A stretch of DNA of 64,000 nt, taken from Pandoraea iniqua (GTDB lineage: Bacteria; Pseudomonadota; Gammaproteobacteria; Burkholderiales; Burkholderiaceae). Of this stretch, positions 33,032 through 41,786 are shown piece by piece. The stretch is taken from positions 992,001 to 1,056,000 of the forward strand of contig NZ_CABPSF010000001.1 in assembly GCF_902459685.1 (NCBI RefSeq), in the 5' to 3' direction. Position 1 is the first letter of the stretch; each line of letters begins with the position of its first letter. The position numbers and the translations under genes were made by a program. Under the pieces are notes generated by a model. It did not search any database and was not told the origin of the DNA. It was given only the letters and a program-made list of their open reading frames with translations.

Positions 33032-34150
33032 CTAGCGCGACAGCGGAACATACTCCATCGCGAGTTCCACAATATCGCGCTCGGCAGCGCCGTAGCGTTG
33101 CTCAATGTCATGGAGTGATTGCACGAACTGCGGCATCGCGTTGCGGTTCGGCGGCAACGCCAGCGGGCGCGCGGCACTGGGGCGTGGCGCCGTCGTCACG
33201 AGCGTCAGGCCGCTGGCGAGCCGCACTCGGCCGGCGCTGTGCGTCGAGGCTGGGGTTGCCATGACGGTTGTGCGCCAAGTGCGCGACCACGCATCAGCGG
33301 TCAGCGCGAGCGCGATATCGTCAACACCATCAGCGACGGGAATGACGAGTGTTTCATGTCGCCACACACTCACGGTGTTGCTTGCAACCGTCCACAGTCG
33401 GCGGGCGTTCAATTGAAAACCCGCGCTCACATGTTGCGCCGACCAGTCGGTTGCGCCGAGCGATCGTGCCACGTCGAGCGCGCGGTCGCGGCCAGCGATT
33501 CCCTCAACGAGCGCAAGCGCGAGCGGCACGGACGCACTGACCCCGGTCGTCGTGACGATGCCGTTGTCGTGCAGATATCTCACGTCGGGCACATAACGAG
33601 CCGAAGGGTTGGCATCGCGCAGGTCGCTGCGGTCGTACCAGTGGCCGGTGAACCGACGCCCTTTCAGCAGCCCCGCCTGACTCAATACACGCGCCCCGGA
33701 GCAGATGCCCACGATCATCGCGCCATGCGAAGCCTGCTGTCGCAGCCAATGGAGAACGCGCGGGTCGTTGTCGGCATGCATGGCGGGCACGATCACGATA
33801 TCGGCCCCTTCGGGATGCCGGGCGTCGAAGTCAGCAAAGGTGGCGTCGGGCACGACACGCAATGCAGGCATCAACGTGACATCGCCATCATCGACGGCCA
33901 CCGCCTGCACGTGCTTGATGCCCGCACGTTTGAGTACGCCGTAGGGGACGAGGAAATCGGTGGTTTCCGTGCCCTCGTTCAGCGCGATGACGGCGATGAC
34001 CGGATCGCGTGGCCGTTTCGACAAAGCGTCTTGAAGATCGCGCTGTGCGACGACAGCGGCATCCCGGTCGCCTGTGTCCGTGGCGGCAGGGGCAGTGTGT
34101 GAGAGCACCAGCGCGAGCAGGGCGCAGAAGATCAGGCGAAGGCGGAGCAT
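33032..34150 (-). CDS. Exported DJ-1/PfpI-family protein
   Basis: A 372-residue protein with a signal peptide (MLRLRLIFCALLALVLSHTAPA, residues 1-22) and a DJ-1/PfpI domain (about residues 48-225). The nucleophile elbow 'MIVGICSGARVLSQAGLLKGRRFTGHW' closely parallels the GlxA-type regulator encoded convergently 9 bp away. The C-terminal ~140 residues have no recognised domain. Most DJ-1 proteins are cytoplasmic, so an exported form is unusual. It could be a periplasmic amidase, glyoxalase-like enzyme or binding protein. Confidence 0.8.
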   Translation of the reverse strand: MLRLRLIFCALLALVLSHTAPAATDTGDRDAAVVAQRDLQDALSKRPRDPVIAVIALNEGTETTDFLVPYGVLKRAGIKHVQAVAVDDGDVTLMPALRVVPDATFADFDARHPEGADIVIVPAMHADNDPRVLHWLRQQASHGAMIVGICSGARVLSQAGLLKGRRFTGHWYDRSDLRDANPSARYVPDVRYLHDNGIVTTTGVSASVPLALALVEGIAGRDRALDVARSLGATDWSAQHVSAGFQLNARRLWTVASNTVSVWRHETLVIPVADGVDDIALALTADAWSRTWRTTVMATPASTHSAGRVRLASGLTLVTTAPRPSAARPLALPPNRNAMPQFVQSLHDIEQRYGAAERDIVELAMEYVPLSR

Positions 34151-34240
34151 CGGCGTTTCACGCGAAAGAAAGACGCCTAGCGTAGCGACGCGTCGATCTT
34201 CCCCGCAATGACAGCGATGCCGCAGATTCTGCCAACCCGG

Positions 34241-35164
34241 CTACGCGCTCGCCCGCTTTGCGGCGGTCAATGCGCCAAAAGCACGCGGACGCGGCGCATC
34301 CACGCGCTCACGCAGCAACGCCACGGCGCGTTGCGCGCGTGCGGACAGCGCCCACTCCGCACGATGAATCAGCCATAGCGTATCGACCACGGGCGGCCCG
34401 CAATCGACCACACGAATGGCGTCCTGCGAGGCGAACGCTTGCCGCGCGTACTGCGGAATGACGGTGAAGCCCAGCCCGCGCGCGACATATTCCAAAATCA
34501 GGCTGATCTGGTTTGTGCACCCATGACTCGGCAAGCTGCGCACGCCCGGATTGCCCGGAAAGCGGCGGCTGAGCAAGCGCGTCGACATCGCTTCGCCATC
34601 GGGGTGATCGATATAGCCGATGCGCTTGAGGTCTTCCCACTTGTGTACGTCGTCACCGGCCGGCACCACGAGTTCCAGCGGCTCCTGCGTGAACGGCGTG
34701 GCGGCAAGGCGTGGATCGTCGGGGCGCAGCGTAACGAGGCCCAGTTCGAAGTGGTTTTGCAGCACGCCCTCGAGCACTTCCCGGTCGGGCGCGAAGCGAT
34801 GCCGCACGGCCATCGACGGGTTGGCTTGCTGCATGTCGAGCAGAATCGGACACAGATACAACCCGATGCTGCCCGGTGTGATGAGCGTGATTTCGCCGCA
34901 GTCGGCATTGGCGTCGTCGATCCGCGAGCGCAGGTGCCGGCTGGCGCATTCGACTTCCGCGCAGTAGGTGAGCATTGCATGTCCCGCAGGGGTGAGCTCG
35001 ATCGCGCGCGGACGCCGCACCAGCAGCGGCCCGAATTCGTCTTCGAGATGCTTCACGTGCTGGCTGACGGCGGCCTGTGTGAGGCCCAGCCGGTCAGCGG
35101 CACGGGTGAAGTTGCCCAGCTCCGCCAGCGTCGCGAAGGATTTGAGCCATTGAGGGTTGACCAT
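34241..35164 (-). CDS. LysR-family regulator facing the ene-reductase gene
   Basis: A 307-residue LysR regulator. The helix-turn-helix 'FTRAADRLGLTQAAVSQHVKHLEDEFGPLLVRRPRAIELT' is complete, as is the effector domain ('SLILEYVARGLGFTVIPQYA' closing segment). It is divergent from the XenA-like gene across 170 bp with TTATCA-N3-TGATAA 10 bp from its own start. Control of the ene-reductase, perhaps in response to electrophilic or enone compounds, is inferred from the arrangement. Confidence 0.9.
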   Translation of the reverse strand: MVNPQWLKSFATLAELGNFTRAADRLGLTQAAVSQHVKHLEDEFGPLLVRRPRAIELTPAGHAMLTYCAEVECASRHLRSRIDDANADCGEITLITPGSIGLYLCPILLDMQQANPSMAVRHRFAPDREVLEGVLQNHFELGLVTLRPDDPRLAATPFTQEPLELVVPAGDDVHKWEDLKRIGYIDHPDGEAMSTRLLSRRFPGNPGVRSLPSHGCTNQISLILEYVARGLGFTVIPQYARQAFASQDAIRVVDCGPPVVDTLWLIHRAEWALSARAQRAVALLRERVDAPRPRAFGALTAAKRASA

Positions 35165-35173
35165 AATGAACTG

Positions 35174-35188
35174 TTATCAATTTGATAA
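35174..35188. promoter_or_regulatory. LysR box upstream of the ene-reductase
   Basis: TTATCAATTTGATAA is a perfect 15-bp dyad (6+3+6) containing the T-N11-A LysR signature. It lies 10 bp before the LysR ATG and 146 bp before xenA. A very similar TTATC/GATAA dyad occurs at another LysR promoter in this window (40749-40780). Confidence 0.65.
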
Positions 35189-35334
35189 TCGGCAGATGGT
35201 TTTCATTATAGCGACGACGGGCTACCATTGCTTGCGTCGGCTAACCCCGCCGAGGCGCCGCCCCGGGATGCGATCCCAGAGATGTCGATCCCCCGCTGGC
35301 TGCGCCGCTTTCCCCCCACACCGCAGAGCACATC

Positions 35335-36441
35335 ATGTCCGCCTTGTTTTCCCCGTTTGAATTGAAAAGCGTCAAGCTGCGCAACCGCGTAGCGATTCCC
35401 CCGATGTGTCAGTACAGCGCCGTCGATGGCGTGACCAACGACTGGCACCTCGCCCATTACGCCGGACTCGCCCGTGGCGGCGCCGGACTCGTGATCGTCG
35501 AGGCCACGGCCGTATCGCCGGAAGGCCGCATCAGCCCGGGATGCACGGGCCTGTGGAACGACGAGCAGGCGCAAGGGATGGCGCGCATCGCGTCGGCCAT
35601 CAAGGCAAACGGTGCCGTGCCCGGCATCCAGATTGCCCACGCAGGCCGTAAGGCCAGCGCCAACCGCCCGTGGGAAGGCGACGATCACATTCTGGAAGAC
35701 GACCCGCGTGGCTGGCCGACGATTTCGCCGTCCGCCGTGGCGTTCGGTGGCCATCTCGGCAAAGTGCCCAAAGCGATGACGCTGGACGACATCGCCCGCG
35801 TGAAGGCCGATTTCGTCGCAGCCGCACGTCGAGCACTGGCTGCCGGTTTCGAATGGCTGGAACTGCATTTCGCTCACGGTTATCTCGCGCAAAGCTTCTT
35901 CTCGCTGCACGCTAACCATCGTGAAGATGCCTACGGCGGCGATCTCGCCGGCCGCAGCCGCTTCCTGCTCGAAACGCTCGCTGCCGTGCGCGAAGTGTGG
36001 CCCGAGCACCTGCCGCTGACCGCCCGTTTCGGCGTTCTCGAATACGACGGCCGCGACGAAGAGACGCTGGCCGAGTCGATTACCCTGACGCGTCAGATGC
36101 GTGAGGGCGGTCTCGATCTGCTCAACGTGAGCGTCGGCTTCTCGACCCCGGCAGCAAAGATTCCTTGGGGTTCGGCATTCCTCGCGCCGATTGCCGAGCG
36201 TGTGAAGCAGGAAGCGGGCATTGCCGTGGCGTCGTCGTGGGGCATTGACGATCCGCACGCCGCCGAGCGCGTGGTGGCCAGTGGCCAGATGGATCTGGTG
36301 ATGATCGGGCGCGCGCTGCTCGCCAACCCGCACTGGCCGTACTACGCTGCGCGCGAACTCGATGTATCGCGTCCGTCGTGGGTGCTGCCCGCACCGTACG
36401 CGCACTGGCTCGAACGCTATCAGGTGCAACGCGCGGCCTAA
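35335..36441 (+). CDS. xenA: Old-yellow-enzyme ene-reductase, XenA-like
   Basis: FMN-dependent NAD(P)H oxidoreductase reducing activated C=C bonds and nitro compounds. The 368-residue chain matches pseudomonad xenobiotic reductase A through most of its length: 'LRNRVAIPPMCQYSA' with the substrate-tuning Cys at residue 25, 'GIQIAHAGRKASANRPWEGDDHI', 'ELHFAHGYLAQSFFS' and the C-terminal 'WVLPAPYAHWLERYQ'. Flavin- and substrate-binding His/Tyr residues are present. It is regulated by the divergent LysR protein and closed by a strong terminator. The physiological substrate is unknown. Confidence 0.93.
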   Translation: MSALFSPFELKSVKLRNRVAIPPMCQYSAVDGVTNDWHLAHYAGLARGGAGLVIVEATAVSPEGRISPGCTGLWNDEQAQGMARIASAIKANGAVPGIQIAHAGRKASANRPWEGDDHILEDDPRGWPTISPSAVAFGGHLGKVPKAMTLDDIARVKADFVAAARRALAAGFEWLELHFAHGYLAQSFFSLHANHREDAYGGDLAGRSRFLLETLAAVREVWPEHLPLTARFGVLEYDGRDEETLAESITLTRQMREGGLDLLNVSVGFSTPAAKIPWGSAFLAPIAERVKQEAGIAVASSWGIDDPHAAERVVASGQMDLVMIGRALLANPHWPYYAARELDVSRPSWVLPAPYAHWLERYQVQRAA

Positions 36442-36462
36442 GCATCTCGCTTTGCAAGCATG

Positions 36463-36501
36463 AAAAAACCCCCGCACGTCAAACGACGCGCGGGGGTTTT
36501 T
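36463..36501. terminator. Bidirectional intrinsic terminator
   Basis: AAAAAACCCCCGC (from 36463) pairs with GCGGGGGTTTTT (36490-36501). The 7-bp G+C stem is extended by A-T pairs and flanked by homopolymers, so it terminates xenA on the plus strand and the abgB-like gene on the minus strand. Confidence 0.92.
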
Positions 36502-36518
36502 CGTTGCGCGTGCCGCGA

Positions 36519-37946
36519 TCAGTCGCGTGCGAACGGCAGTTTCACTTCCGCCGGAATCGGGCAGACGTACGGGCGGCCTTGGCGGCGCTCGTGCAATTCG
36601 GCCTTCGCTTTGGCGAGCGTCTCCGGCGAGCGGAACAGATCGAGTGCCGATGCGGCGAGCGTTTTCGCCGCGAGCAACATGCCCTTGTGCGCCAGCGTGC
36701 TCTTGCCCTGCGCCACCAGTTGCCACGAGTGGAACGGCGTGCCGAACGCATAGCAGGTCGTGAAGCACTGCGCCGTCGGCGTGATCCAGCTCACGTCGCC
36801 CACATCGGTCGAGCCGTGCAGCGTCGGCTCGTTGCCTGCCTGAAACAACGCCACGTGATCGAACAACGGCTTCGGATTGCGCCATGCCTGACCGAGCGTG
36901 CGCGTGGCCCCTTCGATATCTTCCGGCGACAGCGAACTGTCTTGCACACTGCGCGCATAGGCGAGTTCATCTTCGTCGTATTGCGGCGCGCCGAACGTCT
37001 CCAGATTGCGATAGACGACATCGTTGAGCACGCTGTTCTGCACGAGGTTCGAACATGCCTTGTCGAAGACGACGTCGACCGTGCAGCCGGTCATCAAGGC
37101 GGCACCGTTGGCGATGTTTTTCACGCGTTCGAACAGCTCCGAAGCCTGATCGTTGCGCGGTGCGCGCACGAGGTACAGCACTTCGGCGTTGGCCTGCACC
37201 ACGTTCGGCGACGTGCCGCCCGTGTTTGTCACTGCGTAATGCACGCGCGCGTCGGGCAGCATGTGCTCGCGCATGTAGTTCACGCCGACGTTCATCAACT
37301 CCACGGCGTCGAGCGCGCTGCGGCCAAGATGCGGCGACGCGGCGGCGTGCGACGCCTTGCCGTGAAAGCGGAAGTACGCCTGCACGTTCGCCAGCGAGCG
37401 CCCGTTGAACACGCCGTTATGCACGGCCGGGTGCCACGACAACGCCGCGTCGAGATCGTCGAACAGCCCGGCGCGCGCCATGAACGTCTTGCCCGAACCG
37501 CCTTCTTCTGCGGGGCAGCCGTAGAAGCGCACGGTGCCCGGTTGTCCGGTCGCGTCCAGATGCGCTTTGACGGCGGCAGCGGCCAAGTGGGCGGCGGTGC
37601 CCAGCAGATGGTGGCCGCAGCCGTGTCCATTGCCGTTGCCGATTTCTGCCGACGGCTGGCATTGCAGCGCACCGGCTTCCTGACTCAGCCCGGAGAGCGC
37701 ATCGTATTCACCGAGAATGCCGATGATCGGGCCGCCGTCGCCGGCTTCGGCGATGAAGGCCGTGGGAATGCCGGCGACGCCGCGCGTCACGTGAAAACCG
37801 GCGGCTTCGAGCACTTCGATGTGCAACTCGCTCGATGCGAATTCTTCGTAGCGCAGTTCCGCGAGGTTCCAGATTTTGTCGGCGAGTTCGGTGAATTGCG
37901 GGGTGTGCTGCTCGATGTAGTCGAGCGGGGAAGCGATGTCAGACAT
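36519..37946 (-). CDS. abgB: M20 amidohydrolase, AbgB-like
   Basis: Zn/Mn-dependent M20D peptidase of 475 residues, close in size to E. coli AbgB (~481), a subunit of p-aminobenzoyl-glutamate hydrolase. Metal-site motifs 'NGNGHGCGHHLLG' (about 103-115), 'CPAEEGGSGKTFM' and 'LSWHP' are intact, as is the dimerisation domain 'HGKASHAAASPHLGRSALDAVELM'. The partner subunit AbgA is not here. The same strand carries a porin and an MFS transporter upstream, and a LysR gene faces them, so an uptake-and-hydrolysis unit for an N-acyl or amide compound is likely. Substrate unproven. Confidence 0.88.
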   Translation of the reverse strand: MSDIASPLDYIEQHTPQFTELADKIWNLAELRYEEFASSELHIEVLEAAGFHVTRGVAGIPTAFIAEAGDGGPIIGILGEYDALSGLSQEAGALQCQPSAEIGNGNGHGCGHHLLGTAAHLAAAAVKAHLDATGQPGTVRFYGCPAEEGGSGKTFMARAGLFDDLDAALSWHPAVHNGVFNGRSLANVQAYFRFHGKASHAAASPHLGRSALDAVELMNVGVNYMREHMLPDARVHYAVTNTGGTSPNVVQANAEVLYLVRAPRNDQASELFERVKNIANGAALMTGCTVDVVFDKACSNLVQNSVLNDVVYRNLETFGAPQYDEDELAYARSVQDSSLSPEDIEGATRTLGQAWRNPKPLFDHVALFQAGNEPTLHGSTDVGDVSWITPTAQCFTTCYAFGTPFHSWQLVAQGKSTLAHKGMLLAAKTLAASALDLFRSPETLAKAKAELHERRQGRPYVCPIPAEVKLPFARD

Positions 37947-37979
37947 GGAGTCCTCCTGATGGGTTAAGCCAGCGTGCGC

Positions 37980-39044
37980 TCAGAACTTCTGACGCATGCC
38001 GAGGGCGAAGACGACGGGATTGATACCGGGGGTGCTGAGCGGATCGGCACCGAACGAGAGTGACGATTGCCCGTAATTGCGGAAGCCGCCCACGCGGGCA
38101 TAGAGGCCGGTGAGCTTCGAGAACTGGTAGTCGTAGCCGAGCAAGGCGCCGACGGCGTGATCGACCTTGCCCGCCACGTTGCGATAGATGACGCCCGCGC
38201 GCACCACGTGCGGCCCGCGCTGCCAGACCATGCCCAGCGAGTAGACCTGTGCTGTGAAGGTGCCGGGGCCGTTCGGGCGCGTGAGCACGTAGCTCGCCGA
38301 GCCCATCGTTTCGCCGAACTGATACGTGGCGCTGAGCATGTAAGCGTCGGTGCGCGGGCCATTGAGCGGTGCACCGGGTGTCGTGCTGGTGCTCGTGTTG
38401 GCCCATACGGCGTTGTACGAGCCGGAGAGCATCAGCGGGCCGCGCCCGTAATTCACCACCGTGCCGATGTTGCTGGCGTTCGGGCTGGAACCTGCGACGT
38501 TGCGCGAGGCGTAAAGCACCGTGGCGTTAAGGCCCGCGATGTCGGGGGTTTCGTAGCTGATGGCGTTGTCCACGCGGGCCTGAATCGACGCCGCGCCCGG
38601 ACCGAGATCGGAGACGACGAGCGCACTCGTGGCATACGGCGAGAGTTGCCCGACCGACACGAACGGATCGATGCCTTCCGGGCCGATGGCCGGATATTGC
38701 TTGCCGAACTTGATCGTGCCCCACTCGACGGACGACAGCGAAACATTGGCTTCGCGGTTGTAGAAGGCGCTGCTGCTTTGCTGTTTTCCGCTCATCAGAT
38801 CGAAGCCGCTTTCCAGCCGGAACGCGGCGCGCATGCCGCCGCCAAGGTCTTCCGACCCGGTGATGCCCCAGCGCGACGTGGACGCCCCGCCCGAGAGCAA
38901 TTGCAGGTTCTCTTGCCCGCTGTTGCGCGAGTACATGAGAAAGCTGTCGACGGCGCCGTAAATCTGCACGGCGGCACTGGCGGGCGTTGCTGCGGCGATG
39001 CCGGCACTGGCGAGGGCCAGCGCGAGCGAATATCGTTTTTTCAT
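37980..39044 (-). CDS. Outer-membrane porin, Burkholderiales Gram-negative type
   Basis: General trimeric beta-barrel porin (Porin_4/OmpC-like), 354 residues from ATG 39044. The signal peptide (MKKRYSLALALASAGIAAATPASA, 24 residues) is followed by 'VQIYGAVDSFLMYSRNSG' and alternating strands such as 'SRWGITGSEDLGGGMRAAFRLESGFD'. The chain ends in Phe (GMRQKF), the outer-membrane assembly signal. It lies 33 bp before the AbgB-like gene and 188 bp after the MFS gene on the same strand. It may admit the same substrate. Longer frames upstream of this Met are not part of the protein. Confidence 0.93.
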   Translation of the reverse strand: MKKRYSLALALASAGIAAATPASAAVQIYGAVDSFLMYSRNSGQENLQLLSGGASTSRWGITGSEDLGGGMRAAFRLESGFDLMSGKQQSSSAFYNREANVSLSSVEWGTIKFGKQYPAIGPEGIDPFVSVGQLSPYATSALVVSDLGPGAASIQARVDNAISYETPDIAGLNATVLYASRNVAGSSPNASNIGTVVNYGRGPLMLSGSYNAVWANTSTSTTPGAPLNGPRTDAYMLSATYQFGETMGSASYVLTRPNGPGTFTAQVYSLGMVWQRGPHVVRAGVIYRNVAGKVDHAVGALLGYDYQFSKLTGLYARVGGFRNYGQSSLSFGADPLSTPGINPVVFALGMRQKF

Positions 39045-39232
39045 GTCTCTCTGAATCTTGTAGTTGGTCTGTCTTGCCTGATGCGCGACGCCACCGCGGC
39101 GGCCGATGCACGAAATCGCGAGCGTGCAGAGCCCCGGGCCGCGCGCCGGAGCGGCGGCCTGTCGGTACAACGTCGAGTGCGAGAAGTGCGGGAAGTACGG
39201 GAAGCGAGAAGTCGGGCGATCCCGTGAGGCGG

Positions 39233-40642
39233 CTAGGCTTTGTGTGCCGCCACTGAGGTCGCCGTTGCCACGGCATCGGCCGGGCGCTCGGGGAAGCACC
39301 ACAACGCGATCTGGCTCACCACGCCGCAGGCGAGCAGATACCACGCGGGCGACATGGCGTCGCCGGTGCGGTGCAGCAGCCACGTCACGTTGAACTGTGC
39401 GAAGCCGCCAAAGATCGTCACACCGAAGCTGTAGATCATCGCGAGGGCCGTGGCGCGCACGCGGCGCGGAAACGCTTCCATGATCAGCAGGAAGTACGAG
39501 CCGGTACCGAGCGATGCAATACCCATGACGACGGTCACGATGCCGATCATGAGCGGCACGGAAGGCGCCGTCGTCAGCCACTTGAACGCCGGGTACACGC
39601 ACAGCAGCGTGATGAGCGAGGTAACGATCACCACCGGCTTGCGGCGTGCCACGCGATCGGTGATCCAAAGGCCCGAGACGAGCGACGACACCATGATGAT
39701 GGCGCCCGATGCACACCCCGCGAGGAACGACGTGGCCACCGGCAGGTGCAGCGTGCGCACGCCGTAAGCGGGCATGAAGAACACGATGATGTAGAGCATG
39801 GTCGTGCCGCCGACGAGCAGCAACGTGCCGAGCAGCACGCGCCCGAGATAGTGGCGCACGATCTCACCCACAGCACTTTGCTCGCGCTCGGGGGCTTCGA
39901 AGGTTTCGTCGAGATTGCGACGGATGTACATACCGACCGGACCGACCATCAGGCCGAGGATGAACGGCACGCGCCATCCCCAGCTCTCAAGCGATGCGGG
40001 GGTGAGCAACGACGAGAGCAATGCCCCCGAGAGCGCACCGAGCAGCGCAGCAGCCCCCTGACTGACCATCTGCCAGCACACCATGAAGCCGCGCCGCGAC
40101 GCAGGTCCCGATTCCATCAGGAAGGTCGTCGATGCGCCGATTTCGCCGCCGGCGGAAAGCCCCTGTAACAGCCGGCCGAACACGATCAGCACGGGCGCGA
40201 TCACGCCGATGCTCGCGTAGCTCGGCGTGAGTGCGATCAGCCCCGTGCCGACCATCATCAGCGCGATGGTGAGCGAGAGCGCGGCGCGACGGCCCGCACG
40301 GTCGGCATAGTTGCCGATGAGAATGCCGCCGAGCGGGCGCATGACGAAGCCCACGCCGAACGTTGCCATCGCGAGCAACAGTGGCCCGGTACCGGAGCCC
40401 ACCGGGAAGAAGTTCTTGCCGATGATGCCCGCAAAGAAGCTGAACACCGTGAAGTCGAACATCTCCAGACCGTTGCCGACCGACGTGGCGACGATGGTGC
40501 GGCGGCGTGATGCACGGGTAGCACGGTCAGCACGGGTCGTGGCATCGCTCGTCGCGGGCGGCGGCGAACTCACCGCATGTCCCGATGGCGGGGGCGAACT
40601 GGCGAGCGCGCCATTGAGGGGCGGGGCGGCGTTAGGCGTCAT
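39233..40642 (-). CDS. MFS transporter, metabolite:H+ symporter (MHS) family
   Basis: A 469-residue, 12-helix importer. Start ATG 40642 has GGAGA 8 bases upstream; an ATG 15 bases earlier lacks a ribosome site. A Pro/Ser-rich tail of about 45 residues precedes 'ATSVGNGLEMFDFTVFSFFAG', the ProP/citrate-like helix 1 motif. 'PLGGILIGNYADRAGRRAAL' is the MHS loop 2-3 signature. It is first in a unit with porin and AbgB-like peptidase and faces a LysR regulator, so it probably imports the compound the peptidase hydrolyses or its product. Confidence 0.87.
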   Translation of the reverse strand: MTPNAAPPLNGALASSPPPSGHAVSSPPPATSDATTRADRATRASRRRTIVATSVGNGLEMFDFTVFSFFAGIIGKNFFPVGSGTGPLLLAMATFGVGFVMRPLGGILIGNYADRAGRRAALSLTIALMMVGTGLIALTPSYASIGVIAPVLIVFGRLLQGLSAGGEIGASTTFLMESGPASRRGFMVCWQMVSQGAAALLGALSGALLSSLLTPASLESWGWRVPFILGLMVGPVGMYIRRNLDETFEAPEREQSAVGEIVRHYLGRVLLGTLLLVGGTTMLYIIVFFMPAYGVRTLHLPVATSFLAGCASGAIIMVSSLVSGLWITDRVARRKPVVIVTSLITLLCVYPAFKWLTTAPSVPLMIGIVTVVMGIASLGTGSYFLLIMEAFPRRVRATALAMIYSFGVTIFGGFAQFNVTWLLHRTGDAMSPAWYLLACGVVSQIALWCFPERPADAVATATSVAAHKA

Positions 40643-40748
40643 ACGGGTTGTCTCCATGCATTGGGGGTGTCGTTCTGTCCATGCGCACGCATGCGACGAT
40701 TCGGGCCGATAGTAATCAAGCCGTAATAATCCCGATACGCATAAATTC

Positions 40749-40780
40749 TTATCCTGATAACATTCATTTATCAGTGATAA
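40749..40780. promoter_or_regulatory. Paired LysR-type dyads upstream of the MFS-porin-abgB unit
   Basis: TTATCCTGATAA (40749-40760) and TTATCAGTGATAA (40768-40780) lie 19 bp apart start to start in the 154-bp divergent gap. The second fits T-N11-A. Two sites on nearly the same helix face suit a LysR tetramer regulating itself and the transporter. Confidence 0.65.
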
Positions 40781-40796
40781 CCCTTGGTATGTAGCG

Positions 40797-41726
40797 ATGA
40801 AACTCCACCAATTGCGGGCCCTCGTGGCCGTTGCCAACACGGGCAGCATTCACGAAGCGGCGCGCACGTTGCACGTCACGCAACCGGCCGTCACGCGTGC
40901 GTTACGCGATCTCGAAACCGAAGTGGGGTTGATGCTGATCGTGCGCAGTTCGACCGGGGTGTCGCTCACGCATGAGGGGCGCGCGCTGCTTCAGCGGGCC
41001 GAGTTGATCGTCAATGAGATGACGCGCACGGAGGCGGAGATGACCCGCCTGCGCGATACCCGGCAGGGACGGGTTTCCATCGGCGTGACGCCACTTTCCG
41101 CAATCACCGTGTTGCCCAAGGCGTACAACCGTTTTCGTCAGACGATGCCCGACGTGACGCTCGAATTCTCGGAGTTCAGTGCGTCGCAACTGGTGGAGCA
41201 GTTGAAGAGCGGCGCGCTGGATTTTGCGCTGGGTTCCGGTGTCGATGCGCGTGAATTCGCGACCGTGCGCGCGGTGCATCTGGCGACGTTTCCGATGTGG
41301 TTTTCGGTGGCGCGGCGCGGGCAACTGGCGAATGCGACTTCGCTAGCCGACTTGCAGGATGCCGAATGGCTGCACACGGCCCCTTCAAGTGAGTTTCAGG
41401 CGTTCCTCACGGAGCTGTTTGCCCGGCAGGGGCTGGCACCGCCACGCCGTATTACGCGCTGCGCGTCGCAGACGCTCTTCTACAGTCTGGCCGTCAACAG
41501 CAACGTTGTGACGTCATGGACGCACCTTGCACTGCGCACCGAAGGCGCGGCCGAAGAGCTCAAGACACTCGATCTGTTGGAGCAGCCGCCCGCCCGCAAA
41601 CTCTTCCTGTTGTTCCGCGACAGCGCGATTCTCACCGCACCCGCCGAATACTTCGTGCGGTGTATCGAAGATGCGGTGAAGGCCGAGCAGGGCACGCGAG
41701 GGGCGCGCTCAGGCAAAGCGTCGTAG
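40797..41726 (+). CDS. LysR-family regulator of the MFS-porin-abgB unit
   Basis: A 309-residue LysR protein. The helix-turn-helix 'IHEAARTLHVTQPAVTRALRDLETEVGLMLIVRS' is complete, and the effector domain has 'VSIGVTPLSAITVLPKAYNRF' and 'LDFALGSGVDAREFATVRAVHL'. It starts 17 bp after a pair of TTATC/GATAA dyads and faces the transporter. E. coli AbgR, a LysR protein, likewise controls abgAB and a transporter, which fits by analogy. Confidence 0.9.
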   Translation: MKLHQLRALVAVANTGSIHEAARTLHVTQPAVTRALRDLETEVGLMLIVRSSTGVSLTHEGRALLQRAELIVNEMTRTEAEMTRLRDTRQGRVSIGVTPLSAITVLPKAYNRFRQTMPDVTLEFSEFSASQLVEQLKSGALDFALGSGVDAREFATVRAVHLATFPMWFSVARRGQLANATSLADLQDAEWLHTAPSSEFQAFLTELFARQGLAPPRRITRCASQTLFYSLAVNSNVVTSWTHLALRTEGAAEELKTLDLLEQPPARKLFLLFRDSAILTAPAEYFVRCIEDAVKAEQGTRGARSGKAS

Positions 41727-41786
41727 GCGCTGACGCATCAACGCCATCGCCCTAACGCACTGCCTTACCGCTTGATTCCCGCTGGA

